Below are positions 48,132-56,663 of a stretch of 64,000 bases of DNA, one piece after another. The stretch covers positions 1 to 64,000 of the forward strand of contig JBBATY010000013.1 in NCBI GenBank assembly GCA_040398525.1, read 5' to 3'. Under the pieces are notes generated by a model, which saw only the letters and a program-made list of their open reading frames with translations, was not told the DNA's origin and ran no database searches. The number at the start of each line of letters is the position of its first letter. The first letter of the stretch is position 1. The DNA is from VFMC01 sp040398525 (lineage in GTDB: Bacteria; Actinomycetota; Acidimicrobiia; Acidimicrobiales; Ilumatobacteraceae). The translations under genes and the position numbers were made by a program.

Positions 48132-49496
48132 CTACGCCGTGCGGACGCGCAGGTGCAGCTTCAGGGTGCCGAGCATGATGCCTGGCTGGTGGAGCCAGTC
48201 GTTGCCGTCGCCGTACTCGATCGACTCCACCCGGTCGAGCAGCACGTTCCAGGCGACCTGCTGCTCGACGCGCGACAGGTTGGCGCCAGGGCACACCCGC
48301 GGTCCGGCCGAGAACGCCACGTGGCGCGTGACGCCCTCGCGGTCGATGTCCATGTCGAACGGGCACTCGAACTCGTCGGGGTCGACGTTCGCCGCGGCGA
48401 AGCGCAGGTGCAGCAGCGACCCCTTCGGCACGGCGACGCCGTGGAAGACCTCGTCCTGCGCAGTGATGCGCGTCGACAGGCCGTGGGTGGGCGAGCGCAG
48501 CCGCAGGCTCTCCTCGACGAAGCCGCGGACCTTCGAGCGGTCGGCGCGCAGCTCCTCGAACAGGCCGGGGTGCTCGCACAGCAGCTGGGCCTGCTCCTCG
48601 AGCGCGTACTGGGTGGTCTCGAGCCCGCCGAGGATCATCGCGTGGACGATGCCGGCGATCTCGAGGTCGGTGAGCGGTCGGCCGAGTGCGTCGTAGTGCA
48701 CACCGCACAGGAAGCTCACCATGTCGTCGTGCGGGTCGGCACGCTTGGCCACCACGTGGTCGTGGATGTACTCCTGGAACCCATCGAGCCGGGCCAGCAT
48801 GTCGGCCATCTGGTCGCGGCGCACCGAGTGGTGCAGGCCGTCGCCGTGCACGAACGGGACGACCACGGCGGAGCCCCATTCAGCCAGCCGTGGCACGTCG
48901 TCCTGCGGGAAGCCGAGCACGCTCGCCATCACCCGCTGCGGCAGCGGCCGGGCGAACTCGCCGACGAACTCCACCTCACCGCGGTCGATCCACCGGTCGA
49001 TCAGGTCGTTGGCGTGGCGGGCGATCATCTCCCGGTGGCGCGGTGCGCCGGTGCCCACCCACGGGTCGGTGAGCTCGCGGCGGTGGCGGTTGTAGAGCTC
49101 CTGAGTGGGGCGCAACGACACCATCGATGCCGTCATCAGGTTGCGCACCCTCTCGTACGCCTCCTCCGCGGTGAGGCCGTCGCGGGCGAGGTCGGCGACG
49201 CGCTGCTGGCCGAGGACGGTGAACCGTTCGGGGTCGCGCACGATGCGGGTGAGGTCGTCGTGCTTGGTGATCACGAAGGCGTCGGTGCCCGGCAGCAGGC
49301 CGCGGCCGGGCAGCCGCCACACGGGCGCCTCGCGGTGGAGGATCGCATAGGCCTCGTACCAGTGCTCCTGCGCGCCTTCGCCGAACAGGTTGACGTCGTC
49401 GAGGTGCACGGGGCAGCGCATCGCCGACAGTTCGTGGTTGACGTGCCTCGGCACCGGTGAGCGCTCGGCGCTGGAATCGTCCGTGGTGTCGGCCAT
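48132..49496 (-). CDS. Cytochrome P450
   Basis: A 454-residue soluble P450. I-helix oxygen motif ILGGLETTQY, the ExxR in VEESLRLRSPTHG, and the haem loop FSAGPRVCPGANL (FxxGxRxCxG) are complete. No ferredoxin or reductase partner is adjacent, although a Rieske ferredoxin is at 53240. It is the last gene of a minus-strand unit VOC, Rieske oxygenase, NTF2-like protein, P450. Likely hydroxylates the substrate of this catabolic cluster; the substrate is unknown. Confidence 0.95.
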   Translation of the reverse strand: MADTTDDSSAERSPVPRHVNHELSAMRCPVHLDDVNLFGEGAQEHWYEAYAILHREAPVWRLPGRGLLPGTDAFVITKHDDLTRIVRDPERFTVLGQQRVADLARDGLTAEEAYERVRNLMTASMVSLRPTQELYNRHRRELTDPWVGTGAPRHREMIARHANDLIDRWIDRGEVEFVGEFARPLPQRVMASVLGFPQDDVPRLAEWGSAVVVPFVHGDGLHHSVRRDQMADMLARLDGFQEYIHDHVVAKRADPHDDMVSFLCGVHYDALGRPLTDLEIAGIVHAMILGGLETTQYALEEQAQLLCEHPGLFEELRADRSKVRGFVEESLRLRSPTHGLSTRITAQDEVFHGVAVPKGSLLHLRFAAANVDPDEFECPFDMDIDREGVTRHVAFSAGPRVCPGANLSRVEQQVAWNVLLDRVESIEYGDGNDWLHQPGIMLGTLKLHLRVRTA

Positions 49497-49527
49497 GGTG
49501 GTTCGGTTCGACGCTGCCGGGCGACGT

Positions 49528-49956
49528 TCAGGCCCAGGCGTTGAGGAACGGGGCCGACAGGTCGGGCGGGCCGCCGTAGTGCACGGTGAGCTCGCGGCTG
49601 GCGAACAGCCACTGACCGTCGATGCGCACATAGCGGTCGTCGTAGTGGGCCAGCAGGATGCCCCGCGAGTCGTCGGTGCGCAGCCAGTGCTCGTGCACGT
49701 ACCAGCGGCCCGATCCCGCACCGGCGGCTTCGTCGAGCTCGGCGGTGCCGTTGGCGACGGTCTGCACCACGGCCCGGAAGCCGTCCATCGCCGTGTTCCA
49801 CAGCGCGAGGATCGCGTCGCGGCCCTCGACGCGTCGTCCGCGGCCGAGCTCCCACGTGGCATCGGCGGCCCAGGTCGAGGCCCACTGCTCGGCGTTGCGG
49901 TGCACCACGGCATCCGCGTAGCGGTGGACGAGTGCGGCGATGTGGTGGTTGCTCAT
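49528..49956 (-). CDS. NTF2/SnoaL-like protein, possible oxygenase small subunit
   Basis: A 142-residue cone-fold protein: HIAALVHRYADAVVHRNAEQ, WASTWAADATWELG, and VTVHYGGPPDLSA-type ending are SnoaL_4-like. Rieske oxygenase beta subunits share this fold but are usually ~170 residues, so it may be a small beta subunit or a separate isomerase/dehydratase-like protein. The ATG overlaps the stop of the Rieske alpha-subunit gene (ATGA at 49953-49956), arguing for stoichiometric expression with it. Confidence 0.8.
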   Translation of the reverse strand: MSNHHIAALVHRYADAVVHRNAEQWASTWAADATWELGRGRRVEGRDAILALWNTAMDGFRAVVQTVANGTAELDEAAGAGSGRWYVHEHWLRTDDSRGILLAHYDDRYVRIDGQWLFASRELTVHYGGPPDLSAPFLNAWA

Positions 49957-51335
49957 GTGGTTCGTGCTCCCTCGGTGATGTAGCGGCGGACCGTGTCGTG
50001 CAGGTGGCGGATCCGCACTTCCTGGTAGTTGCCGAGCGTCTGGCCCGGCTTGTGGCTCGCCTTGAAGCCGCGCGTCTGCGCAGCGAGGTTCACGGTGTCC
50101 TGGTCGAGCACCATGGCGAGCCCCGTGGGCAGCCCGGGCACCGTGGTGTAGCTGTCGTCGACGTCGAGGTCGACCGGCTCGGCGGGTGGCGGCACCTCGC
50201 CCGAGCGGGGCTTCGGGCGCAGCACCAAGATCTCGTAGATGCAGTGGTCGGGGTCGTCGCCCTCGGGTCGGAACCGGTAACAGAGCGGGATCTGCAGCCC
50301 GGGGAAGAAGCAGGCGTTGGGGAACAGGAAGTATTCGATCGAGTCGATCGTCTCGCTGACCGAGAGGTGCCCGAGGTCGCGGTCGTACTGCTCGCCGAGC
50401 GCGGCCTGCACGTGGCGGGCGTACACGTCGCGGGCCCGCTCGCCAGGCGGCAGGGTGGGCGTGTCGCCGTCGGCCCGCCGGTGGCCCATCAGCATGTCGA
50501 GCAGGCGCTGCTCGTCGGGGCGGCGGTGCTCGGGCACGTGCGGGCTGGTCGTGGCGATGGTGTGGACGAACCGCGACACGTGGTCGCCGAACACGTCGTA
50601 CTGCGCGTTGGCGTCGCCCGCGGTGTAGATGGTCTGCGAGTGCGTCTCGAGGATGTGGTACGCCTCGAGGAACGCCTCGAGCGACGCCTTCCAGTTGGCC
50701 GGCAGGCGCTTGCGGACGTGCACCTCGACGTAGCGGTCGGCCAGGTCCCAGTCGGCGAAGTGCGCGGGCAGCACGCCCAGGTACTCCTCGAGCGGCGGTG
50801 CGTCGGCGTCGAAGTTGACGAACACGAAGCCACCCCAGGTACCGGTGCGGACCCGCGGCAGCTCGAACTCCTCGTCGGTGACGTGCGGGAAGTCCCACCG
50901 GCACGGCACCTCGGCGAGGCGGCCGTCGAGGTCCCACGTCCACCCGTGGAACGGGCAGCGCAGCTTCGGGCTGTAGCCGCTCGACGCCGGCTGCTTGAGC
51001 TGCGTGCCGCGATGCAGGCAGGCGTTGTGGAAGGCACGGACGCTGCCGTCGGGCCCGCGCACGACGACGGCCGAGCGGTCGCCGATGTCGTACACGTAGT
51101 AGTCGCCGGGCTCGGGGATGTGCTCCTCGCGGCACGCCCACTGCCAGGTGCGGCTCCACATGTGCTGCTGCTCACGGGCCGCCTGGTCGCGCGACGTGAA
51201 CTCGGCGAAGGGCACGTCGGTGTCGCCGAGGAACTCGTACGACTCCTCGAGCAGCGGCCACGGTGGCGGGACCGAGTCGCCGGCGATGATGTCGCGGGTG
51301 CTCGGCCCCGGGCAGCGCGCCTCGCCAGCGGTCAT
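49953..51335 (-). CDS. Rieske non-haem iron oxygenase, large subunit (first)
   Basis: A 460-residue ring-hydroxylating oxygenase alpha subunit. The Rieske 2Fe-2S motif is CLHRG...CPFHGW (Cys-x-His-x17-Cys-x2-His) at about residues 105-130. The mononuclear iron ligands are in EAFLEAYHILETH with a later Asp. The gene overlaps both neighbours by ATGA: the VOC gene upstream (51332-51335) and the NTF2-like gene downstream. It would cis-dihydroxylate or monooxygenate an aromatic or alicyclic acid. Substrate not predictable. Confidence 0.93.
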   Translation of the reverse strand: MTAGEARCPGPSTRDIIAGDSVPPPWPLLEESYEFLGDTDVPFAEFTSRDQAAREQQHMWSRTWQWACREEHIPEPGDYYVYDIGDRSAVVVRGPDGSVRAFHNACLHRGTQLKQPASSGYSPKLRCPFHGWTWDLDGRLAEVPCRWDFPHVTDEEFELPRVRTGTWGGFVFVNFDADAPPLEEYLGVLPAHFADWDLADRYVEVHVRKRLPANWKASLEAFLEAYHILETHSQTIYTAGDANAQYDVFGDHVSRFVHTIATTSPHVPEHRRPDEQRLLDMLMGHRRADGDTPTLPPGERARDVYARHVQAALGEQYDRDLGHLSVSETIDSIEYFLFPNACFFPGLQIPLCYRFRPEGDDPDHCIYEILVLRPKPRSGEVPPPAEPVDLDVDDSYTTVPGLPTGLAMVLDQDTVNLAAQTRGFKASHKPGQTLGNYQEVRIRHLHDTVRRYITEGARTT

Positions 51336-51820
51336 CCGGCCGGCTCCGGCGGAGGGGCGAGCGCGAAGCGGACCGCGGGGTCGAGGATCTCCTGCAGCTC
51401 GACGATGTTGCCGTCGGGGTCGCGTCCGTAGATCGCGCGGAGCCGACCGCCCACCTCGTCGCGGCCGGGTGGCGGGCCGTGGAAGGTCATCCCGGCAGCG
51501 GCGAGCCGTGCGTGCTCGGCGTCGATGTCGACCACGTCGAGGCAGATGTGGGTGTAGCCGTGGTCGGCCGGGGTGCGGTCCGGGTCGGCGCGGCGGCCCT
51601 CGGGCGCCTGGTACTCGAACAGCTCGAGGTAGGCGTTGCCGGCCCGGAGCATCACCTGCCGAGCCGCCGACCCCGACAGCCCGATCATCCGGTCGATCAC
51701 CGGCTGGTCGCGCCACGACGTCGACATCACCCGCTCGAAGCCGATGACCTCGGTGTAGAACGCGGCCAGTCGGTCGAGGTCGGGCGTGGAGATGGCTGCG
51801 TGGTGGATCCCCCTGATCAT
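51332..51820 (-). CDS. VOC-family dioxygenase/isomerase-like protein
   Basis: A 162-residue VOC protein. Metal residues: His in GIHHAAISTPDLDRLAAFY, His in HGYTHICLDVVDID, Glu in GNAYLELFEY and Glu in GNIVELQEI. This is compatible with an extradiol-type or methylmalonyl-CoA epimerase-like fold. First gene of the VOC, Rieske, NTF2, P450 operon, with GGGGG 8 nt before the ATG (51829-51833). Divergent from the second Rieske gene by 71 bp. Confidence 0.88.
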   Translation of the reverse strand: MIRGIHHAAISTPDLDRLAAFYTEVIGFERVMSTSWRDQPVIDRMIGLSGSAARQVMLRAGNAYLELFEYQAPEGRRADPDRTPADHGYTHICLDVVDIDAEHARLAAAGMTFHGPPPGRDEVGGRLRAIYGRDPDGNIVELQEILDPAVRFALAPPPEPAG

Positions 51821-51879
51821 CGTTCGGTCCCCCTTGCCACGGTCGAGCGGTCCATGCCGACCACCGCCCCGACGCAGGG

Positions 51880-51885
51880 TAATTT
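51880..51885 (+). promoter_or_regulatory. -10 box TAATTT for second Rieske operon
   Basis: TAATTT ends 6 nt before ATG 51892. Confidence 0.5.
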
Positions 51886-51891
51886 ACGCGC

Positions 51892-53247
51892 ATGACCGAC
51901 GTGACCGAACAGCCGGTGACGGTCCGCGGCACTCCACGCGACAAGGCCCCCGAGCCGGCGCTCAGCACCCACCCGTTGCTCGGCGACCGCTACTGGAAGC
52001 CCGAGTTCGCCCGGCTCGAGGCCGAGGCGCTGTGGCCGCGTGTGTGGCAGGTGGCCGGGCGCGTCGACCAACTGCCCGAGCCGGGCGACTACCTCACCTA
52101 CGAGATCGGCCGCGACTCGGTGGTTGCAGTGCGCGGCGACGACGGTCGGGTGCGGGTGTTCCACAACGTGTGCCAGCACCGCGGCAACCGGCTGGTGGCT
52201 GCCGAGGTGGGCACGTTGCGCACCGGCGAGTTCCAGTGCGCCTACCACGGGTGGCGGTTCGGTACCGACGGGCGGCTGAACTGGGTGCCCGACGAGGACG
52301 ACTTCGTCGGGGGTAGCCCGTGCGGTGTGCACAACCTGGCCGAGGTCGCCTCCGACACGTGGGCCGGCTTCGTGTGGTTCAACCTCGACCCCGCCGCCCG
52401 GCCGCTGCGCGAGTGGCTGCACCCGGTGGCCGAGCACCTCGACGTGTACCGCATGGAGGACATGAAGCGCACCCACTGGGTCACCATCGAGGGTGACTGG
52501 AACTGGAAGTGCGTGCAGGACAACTTCAACGAGAGCTATCACCTGCCCTTCGTGCACCCCCAGACCCTGGCCGTGCTGAACGAGCACCACAGCGGCTGCC
52601 AGTTCGACATGTACCCCTCGGGCCACGCACGGATGCTCATGCCGGGCGGCGGCCCGGGGCCGCACTACCGCGGCAGGCCGGAGCGCACCCTCGCCGGCCT
52701 GCGGCCCGACCTCGAGTTCTGGGAGCTCGACCCCGCCGCCTACCGCGACGACCTGCCCGCGCTGCGCACCGCGCTGCAGCAGCGCAAGCGCGAGCTCGGC
52801 GAGGCCAAGGGGTACGACTTCTCGGCGTACTCCGACGAGCAGCTCACCGACAACTACCACTACACGGTGTTCCCCAACATCTCGTTCAGCATGAAGCCCG
52901 ACGGGTGCATCTGGCTGCGGTCGGCGCCGCACCCCGTCGACCCGGAGAAGTGCGTGTTCGACATGTGGTACCTCACGTTGTTCCCGAAGGGGGCTCGCGA
53001 GTACTGGTCGAGCTCGATGGGCGAGTGGGTGTCGGTCGACCACCAGGTGCCCCACGAGGTCGGCCGCGAGGGCGAGGTGTCGTGTGGGCCGGGCATCGAC
53101 CAGGACGTCGCGATCTGGAAGACCCAGCAGCAGGGGCTGCGGTCGCGTGGCTTCCGCGGCGCGCAGATGCCGTTGCAGGAGCGCCGCATCCGCTTCTTCC
53201 ACGACCAGCTCGACCGGATGCTCGCCATGGGGCCACTCGATGGCTGA
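51892..53247 (+). CDS. Rieske non-haem iron oxygenase, large subunit (second)
   Basis: A 451-residue alpha subunit. Rieske motif CQHRG...CAYHGW is present, with the catalytic-domain iron ligands near NFNESYHLPFVHP (His-x4-His) and a later Asp (FDQD-type, GIDQDVAIW). The sequence differs from the first Rieske protein, especially in the catalytic domain, so a different oxidation step is likely. A Rieske ferredoxin gene overlaps its 3' end by 8 bp. Leaderless promoter by position. Confidence 0.93.
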   Translation: MTDVTEQPVTVRGTPRDKAPEPALSTHPLLGDRYWKPEFARLEAEALWPRVWQVAGRVDQLPEPGDYLTYEIGRDSVVAVRGDDGRVRVFHNVCQHRGNRLVAAEVGTLRTGEFQCAYHGWRFGTDGRLNWVPDEDDFVGGSPCGVHNLAEVASDTWAGFVWFNLDPAARPLREWLHPVAEHLDVYRMEDMKRTHWVTIEGDWNWKCVQDNFNESYHLPFVHPQTLAVLNEHHSGCQFDMYPSGHARMLMPGGGPGPHYRGRPERTLAGLRPDLEFWELDPAAYRDDLPALRTALQQRKRELGEAKGYDFSAYSDEQLTDNYHYTVFPNISFSMKPDGCIWLRSAPHPVDPEKCVFDMWYLTLFPKGAREYWSSSMGEWVSVDHQVPHEVGREGEVSCGPGIDQDVAIWKTQQQGLRSRGFRGAQMPLQERRIRFFHDQLDRMLAMGPLDG

Positions 53248-53623
53248 CGCACCGTCCGAAGGGTTGCCGCTCGGCGACCTGAGCGATCTGCGCGACGGCG
53301 AGCTGCGCTGCTTCGGCGCTGTCGGCGCCCACGGGGTCGTGGTGTGCCGTGTCGGGGGCCGGCTCTACGCCCTCGACGACAACTGCTCGCACGCCGACAC
53401 GCCGCTGTCGGAGGGCCGTCTGCGCGGCCACTCACTGGTGTGCCCGCTGCACGGCGCCGCGTTCGATGTGCGCGACGGCTCGCACAGTGGTCCGCCCGCC
53501 TGGGAGGGCGTCGTGGCCCACGAGGTGGTGGAGGGCGACGGCGTGGCGCGCGTCGTGCTCGGCCACCGCGCCCCGCGGTCGGGCCCGACGAGCGCCGACG
53601 GCAGCCACCAGCGGACCCGCTGA
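53240..53623 (+). CDS. Rieske-type 2Fe-2S ferredoxin
   Basis: A 127-residue electron carrier for Rieske oxygenases. Motif CSHADTPLSEG...CPLHGAAFDV holds Cys-x-His and Cys-x2-His cluster ligands. It has a slightly extended C-terminus (RSGPTSADGSHQRTR) without family resemblance. It begins 8 bp inside the large-subunit gene, so the two are probably produced together. No reductase gene is visible in the window; it must be supplied elsewhere. Confidence 0.93.
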   Translation: MADAPSEGLPLGDLSDLRDGELRCFGAVGAHGVVVCRVGGRLYALDDNCSHADTPLSEGRLRGHSLVCPLHGAAFDVRDGSHSGPPAWEGVVAHEVVEGDGVARVVLGHRAPRSGPTSADGSHQRTR

Positions 53624-53642
53624 CCCGACCCGAGAGGACGTC

Positions 53643-54530
53643 ATGACCGACCCATCGCCTGCTTCCATGGGCACATCCCCTGTCCCCACCGGCTCGGGCG
53701 GTCGCCTCGCCGGCAAGGTCGCCGTCATCACGGGCGGCGCAAGTGGCATCGGCGAGGGCACCGTCCGCCGGTTCGTCGCCGAGGGAGCCCGGGTCGTCGT
53801 GGCCGACCTGCAGCACGAGGCCGGCCGTGCCCTAGTGGCCGAGCTGGGCGACGCCACGCGGTTCGCCCCCACCGACGTGACGTCCGAGGCCGATGTGGCG
53901 GCAGCGGTCGACCTCGCAGTGGCCGAGTTCGGGCAGCTCGACGTGATGTTCAACAACGCGGGCGTGGTGGGCGTGGTCGGACGGATCAGCGACACGCCCG
54001 TCGAGGCATGGGACAGCACCATTGCCGTGCTGCTGCGCGGCGTGTTCCTGGGCACCAAGCACGCGGCACGGGTGATGCGACCGCAGCGCTCGGGCGTGAT
54101 CCTCAACACGACGAGCACCGCCGGCGTGCTCGGCGGCCTCGGGCCGCACGCCTACACCGCCGCCAAGCACGGCGTGATCGGGCTCACCCGCTCGGTGGCC
54201 AACGAGCTGGCGGCGGACGGCATCCGGGTCAACGCGATCGCGCCGGGCAACACCGTCACTGCCATGACCGCCACGGTCACTACGGGCGACGTGAGCGACC
54301 TCGACGGCGCCACCGAGCGGATCGCGGCGATGTCGCCGCTCGGGTACGCGGGCTTCCCCGCCGACATCGCGGCCGCCGCGCTGTTCCTCGCCAGCGACGA
54401 GGCGCGCTACATCACCGGGCACACGCTCGTGGTCGACGCCGGGCAGACCGCGTCGGGGCTCGTGCCCAACCGCTTCAACACCGGCTCGAACCGGCAGTTC
54501 CTCGAGGCCGGCCGGATCAACCGAGCCTGA
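53643..54530 (+). CDS. Short-chain dehydrogenase/reductase
   Basis: A 295-residue SDR. TGGASGIGEG, NNAGVVG, Ser in STAGVLG and Tyr-x3-Lys (AYTAAKHG) are intact; beta-2 ends ADLQHE with Asp, favouring NAD+. It likely dehydrogenates the product of the second Rieske system (cis-dihydrodiol or alcohol). GAGAGGA precedes the ATG. It ends with a ~30-residue extra tail (GLVPNRFNTGSNRQFLEAGR) beyond common SDRs. Confidence 0.92.
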   Translation: MTDPSPASMGTSPVPTGSGGRLAGKVAVITGGASGIGEGTVRRFVAEGARVVVADLQHEAGRALVAELGDATRFAPTDVTSEADVAAAVDLAVAEFGQLDVMFNNAGVVGVVGRISDTPVEAWDSTIAVLLRGVFLGTKHAARVMRPQRSGVILNTTSTAGVLGGLGPHAYTAAKHGVIGLTRSVANELAADGIRVNAIAPGNTVTAMTATVTTGDVSDLDGATERIAAMSPLGYAGFPADIAAAALFLASDEARYITGHTLVVDAGQTASGLVPNRFNTGSNRQFLEAGRINRA

Positions 54531-54571
54531 TCCGCTGAACCGGATCGGCGGAGGCCAGATCGGCGGAGGCC
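54529..54571. repeat. Inverted and direct repeats after SDR gene
   Basis: GATCCG-CTGAAC-CGGATC (54529-54546) is a perfect 6-bp inverted repeat, and GATCGGCGGAGGCC occurs twice (54543-54556, 54558-54571). These lie in the short gap before the NTF2-like gene. Confidence 0.5.
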
Positions 54572-54596
54572 GGGCAGGTCGCTACCTGGCCACCAG

Positions 54597-54602
54597 TAGG
54601 GT
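54597..54602 (+). promoter_or_regulatory. -10 box TAGGGT for NTF2-like gene
   Basis: TAGGGT ends 7 nt before ATG 54610. Confidence 0.5.
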
Positions 54603-54609
54603 GGCGCAC

Positions 54610-55041
54610 ATGCAGTCCCTGGTCGACGAGCGCGACATCGTGCGGGTGGCGCTGCGCTATGCGCGTGCGCTCGACACCAAGGACTGGGCGTTGCTCGACG
54701 AGGTGTTCCTGCCCGACGCCACCGCCGAGCTCGGTTCTCGGACGCTGCTCGAGGGGATCGAGGCGATCCGGCAGCGGATCCGCACGGCCCTCGAGGCGCT
54801 CGATGCCAGCCAGCACCTCGTCGGCAACCACGAGGTCGATGTCGTGGCCGACACGGCGACGCACCGGTGCTACGTCCAGGCGCAGCACGTTCGCCGTGCC
54901 GCGCCCGGTGGCCCCAACTACATCGTCGCGGGCATCTACGAGGACCGGCTCGTGCGCACAGCCACCGGATGGCGGATCGCACACCGGACGCTCTCCGTGA
55001 CGTGGACCGAGGGCAACCTGGCCGTGGTCCGCCCCGGCTGA
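54610..55041 (+). CDS. SnoaL_4-type NTF2-like protein
   Basis: A 143-residue cone-fold protein: VDERDIVRVALRYARALDTK then DWALLDEVFLPDATAEL is the SnoaL_4 N-terminal pattern, and DRLVRTATGWRIAHRTLSV the C-terminal sheet. Such proteins are small isomerases, dehydratases or oxygenase accessory subunits. It is on the same strand as the second Rieske set but has its own -10 box. ATG 54610 is preferred over GTG 54601, which overlaps that box. Confidence 0.82.
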   Translation: MQSLVDERDIVRVALRYARALDTKDWALLDEVFLPDATAELGSRTLLEGIEAIRQRIRTALEALDASQHLVGNHEVDVVADTATHRCYVQAQHVRRAAPGGPNYIVAGIYEDRLVRTATGWRIAHRTLSVTWTEGNLAVVRPG

Positions 55042-55077
55042 CCTGTCGCGACCGGGGTCGACGCGATCGACCCCCCG

Positions 55078-55395
55078 CTACCGCAGGTGGTCGTCGACCG
55101 GGGTGAGCAGCACCGGCTCGAAGAACTCGGCGACGGCATCCTCCATCGCTGCACCGGCGGCCTCGATCTCGGCATCGTCGTCGCCCGGTTGCGCGAACGC
55201 AGCCCGGCGCGCTTCGGTGCTCGGCCATTGTGCGTAGGCGTACCAGAGGCCGTCGTCGCCGCGGTGCAGCCGCGACCCGAGCGAGCCCCGTTCGAGCAGG
55301 GCGCGGGTCACCACGGCCCAGGCCTCGGCGAAGCGGTCCTCGTGGCCAGGCGTGAGCCGCCAGCGGTAGAGCACGACCACATCTGGCGTCGACAT
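55078..55395 (-). CDS. Small ABM-like (antibiotic biosynthesis monooxygenase-fold) protein
   Basis: A 105-residue ferredoxin-like fold protein. VVVLYRWRLTPGHEDRFAEA and RLHRGDDGLWYAYAQWPSTE are the ABM-type strand-helix pattern; such proteins act as small cofactor-free monooxygenases or as binding modules. TACGCT ends 7 nt before the ATG. It is divergent from the amidohydrolase gene. Confidence 0.75.
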   Translation of the reverse strand: MSTPDVVVLYRWRLTPGHEDRFAEAWAVVTRALLERGSLGSRLHRGDDGLWYAYAQWPSTEARRAAFAQPGDDDAEIEAAGAAMEDAVAEFFEPVLLTPVDDHLR

Positions 55396-55402
55396 CGGGC
55401 CG

Positions 55403-55408
55403 AGCGTA
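55403..55408 (-). promoter_or_regulatory. -10 box TACGCT for ABM-like gene
   Basis: TACGCT on the minus strand ends 7 nt before ATG 55395; the same hexamer and spacing precede mftA. Confidence 0.5.
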
Positions 55409-55497
55409 CTCGGCGCTCGGCCGCTGCTCGCCGGTGGAAGCGAGCTGCAGCAGGCCGAGTCGATCCACTCGGCTACCGTGCCCGTGAGGGGGTGCAC

Positions 55498-56652
55498 ATG
55501 TCGACCTATGCCAGCGGCCGATACGTCATCGACATCGACGCGCACATCATGGAGCCGGTCGGATGGCTGCGTGCCTACGCGCCGGCGGCCGTGCGCGAGC
55601 TGATCCCCGAGCTCGGCGTCGATGATCCCGGGTTCGCCGAGCTGCTGGCCGAGGCGCAGCGGCACCACGACCGCCGTGCGGCCGAGCCCGAGCTGCGCGC
55701 CCGGGCCGAGCTCGAGTACATGACGATGCCCCGCAAGGGGTGGATGTCGCTCGGCGGTTGGGACCCGGCCGAGCGCACGGTGGCGCTCGATCGCCTCGGC
55801 TTCGACCGCCAACTGGTGTTCCCCACCGGATCGTTCCCGCAGGTCATGAGCACACCGGTGGCCGCCCGGGCCGAGGCCGCGCGGGCGATGAACCGGGGCC
55901 TGCTCGAGTTCTGTCACGACCCGCGCCTGCTGGCCACCGCCTACGTGCCGTTCGAGTTCGGCCCCGAGGTCGCCGTCGGGTTCGTGGCCCAGGCGGCGCG
56001 TGACGGCGTCGGCGCCATCATGGTCGACTCGATCCCGTCGCCACACCAGCCGAGCTTCACCCATCCCGACTTCGACCCCGTGTGGGCGGCCGCGCAGGAC
56101 GCCGGCCTGGCGGTGCTCCTCCACGTCGGCGCCGACCAGAACTACCGCCCGGTGCCGAAGGTCTTCTTCGACAACGGGCGCGACATGGCCCACGTCCGCT
56201 CGGACGCCCCCGGTGATCCGCTCTCGTTCATGGCGATCGGCTACCCGGGTGAGCTGTTCCTCGCTGCGCTGGTGTACGACGGTGTGCTCGAGAAGTTCCC
56301 CCGGTTGCGCATCGGCGTCACCGAGCTGGGCGCCACATGGCTCCCGTCGTTCCTCCATTTCATCGACACCGGCCTGCGCTCGTTCCGCGCCATCCAAGAC
56401 CTGTCGCACCTGTCGATGAAGCCCTCGGAGTACCTGCGCCGCCAGGTGGTGGTGAGCCCCTTCGCCGGTGAGGATGTCGGCTGGGTGATCGAGCAGGCGG
56501 GGGCCGAGATGGTGGCGTTCTCGTCGGATTACCCGCACCACGAGGGCACCGACGACCCGATCCGGCGCTTCGAGGCCAGCATGACGGGGATCGACGACGA
56601 CGCCCGCGACGCGTTCTACCACGGCAACGGCCAGCGGCTGCTCGCGCTGTAG
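55498..56652 (+). CDS. Amidohydrolase-2 family protein (metal-dependent hydrolase/decarboxylase)
   Basis: A 384-residue TIM-barrel protein. Metal residues: Asp-x-His in VIDIDAHIMEP, His in LLHVGADQ and Asp in FSSDYPHHEG. This subgroup includes aromatic-acid decarboxylases (gamma-resorcylate, ACMS decarboxylase) and hydrolases. The start ATG has GAGGGGG 5 nt upstream (55486-55492) and a -10-like TACCGT further up, so this gene is leadered. A TauD-type gene begins 11 bp downstream. Confidence 0.88.
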   Translation: MSTYASGRYVIDIDAHIMEPVGWLRAYAPAAVRELIPELGVDDPGFAELLAEAQRHHDRRAAEPELRARAELEYMTMPRKGWMSLGGWDPAERTVALDRLGFDRQLVFPTGSFPQVMSTPVAARAEAARAMNRGLLEFCHDPRLLATAYVPFEFGPEVAVGFVAQAARDGVGAIMVDSIPSPHQPSFTHPDFDPVWAAAQDAGLAVLLHVGADQNYRPVPKVFFDNGRDMAHVRSDAPGDPLSFMAIGYPGELFLAALVYDGVLEKFPRLRIGVTELGATWLPSFLHFIDTGLRSFRAIQDLSHLSMKPSEYLRRQVVVSPFAGEDVGWVIEQAGAEMVAFSSDYPHHEGTDDPIRRFEASMTGIDDDARDAFYHGNGQRLLAL

Positions 56653-56663
56653 GAACCGACAGG

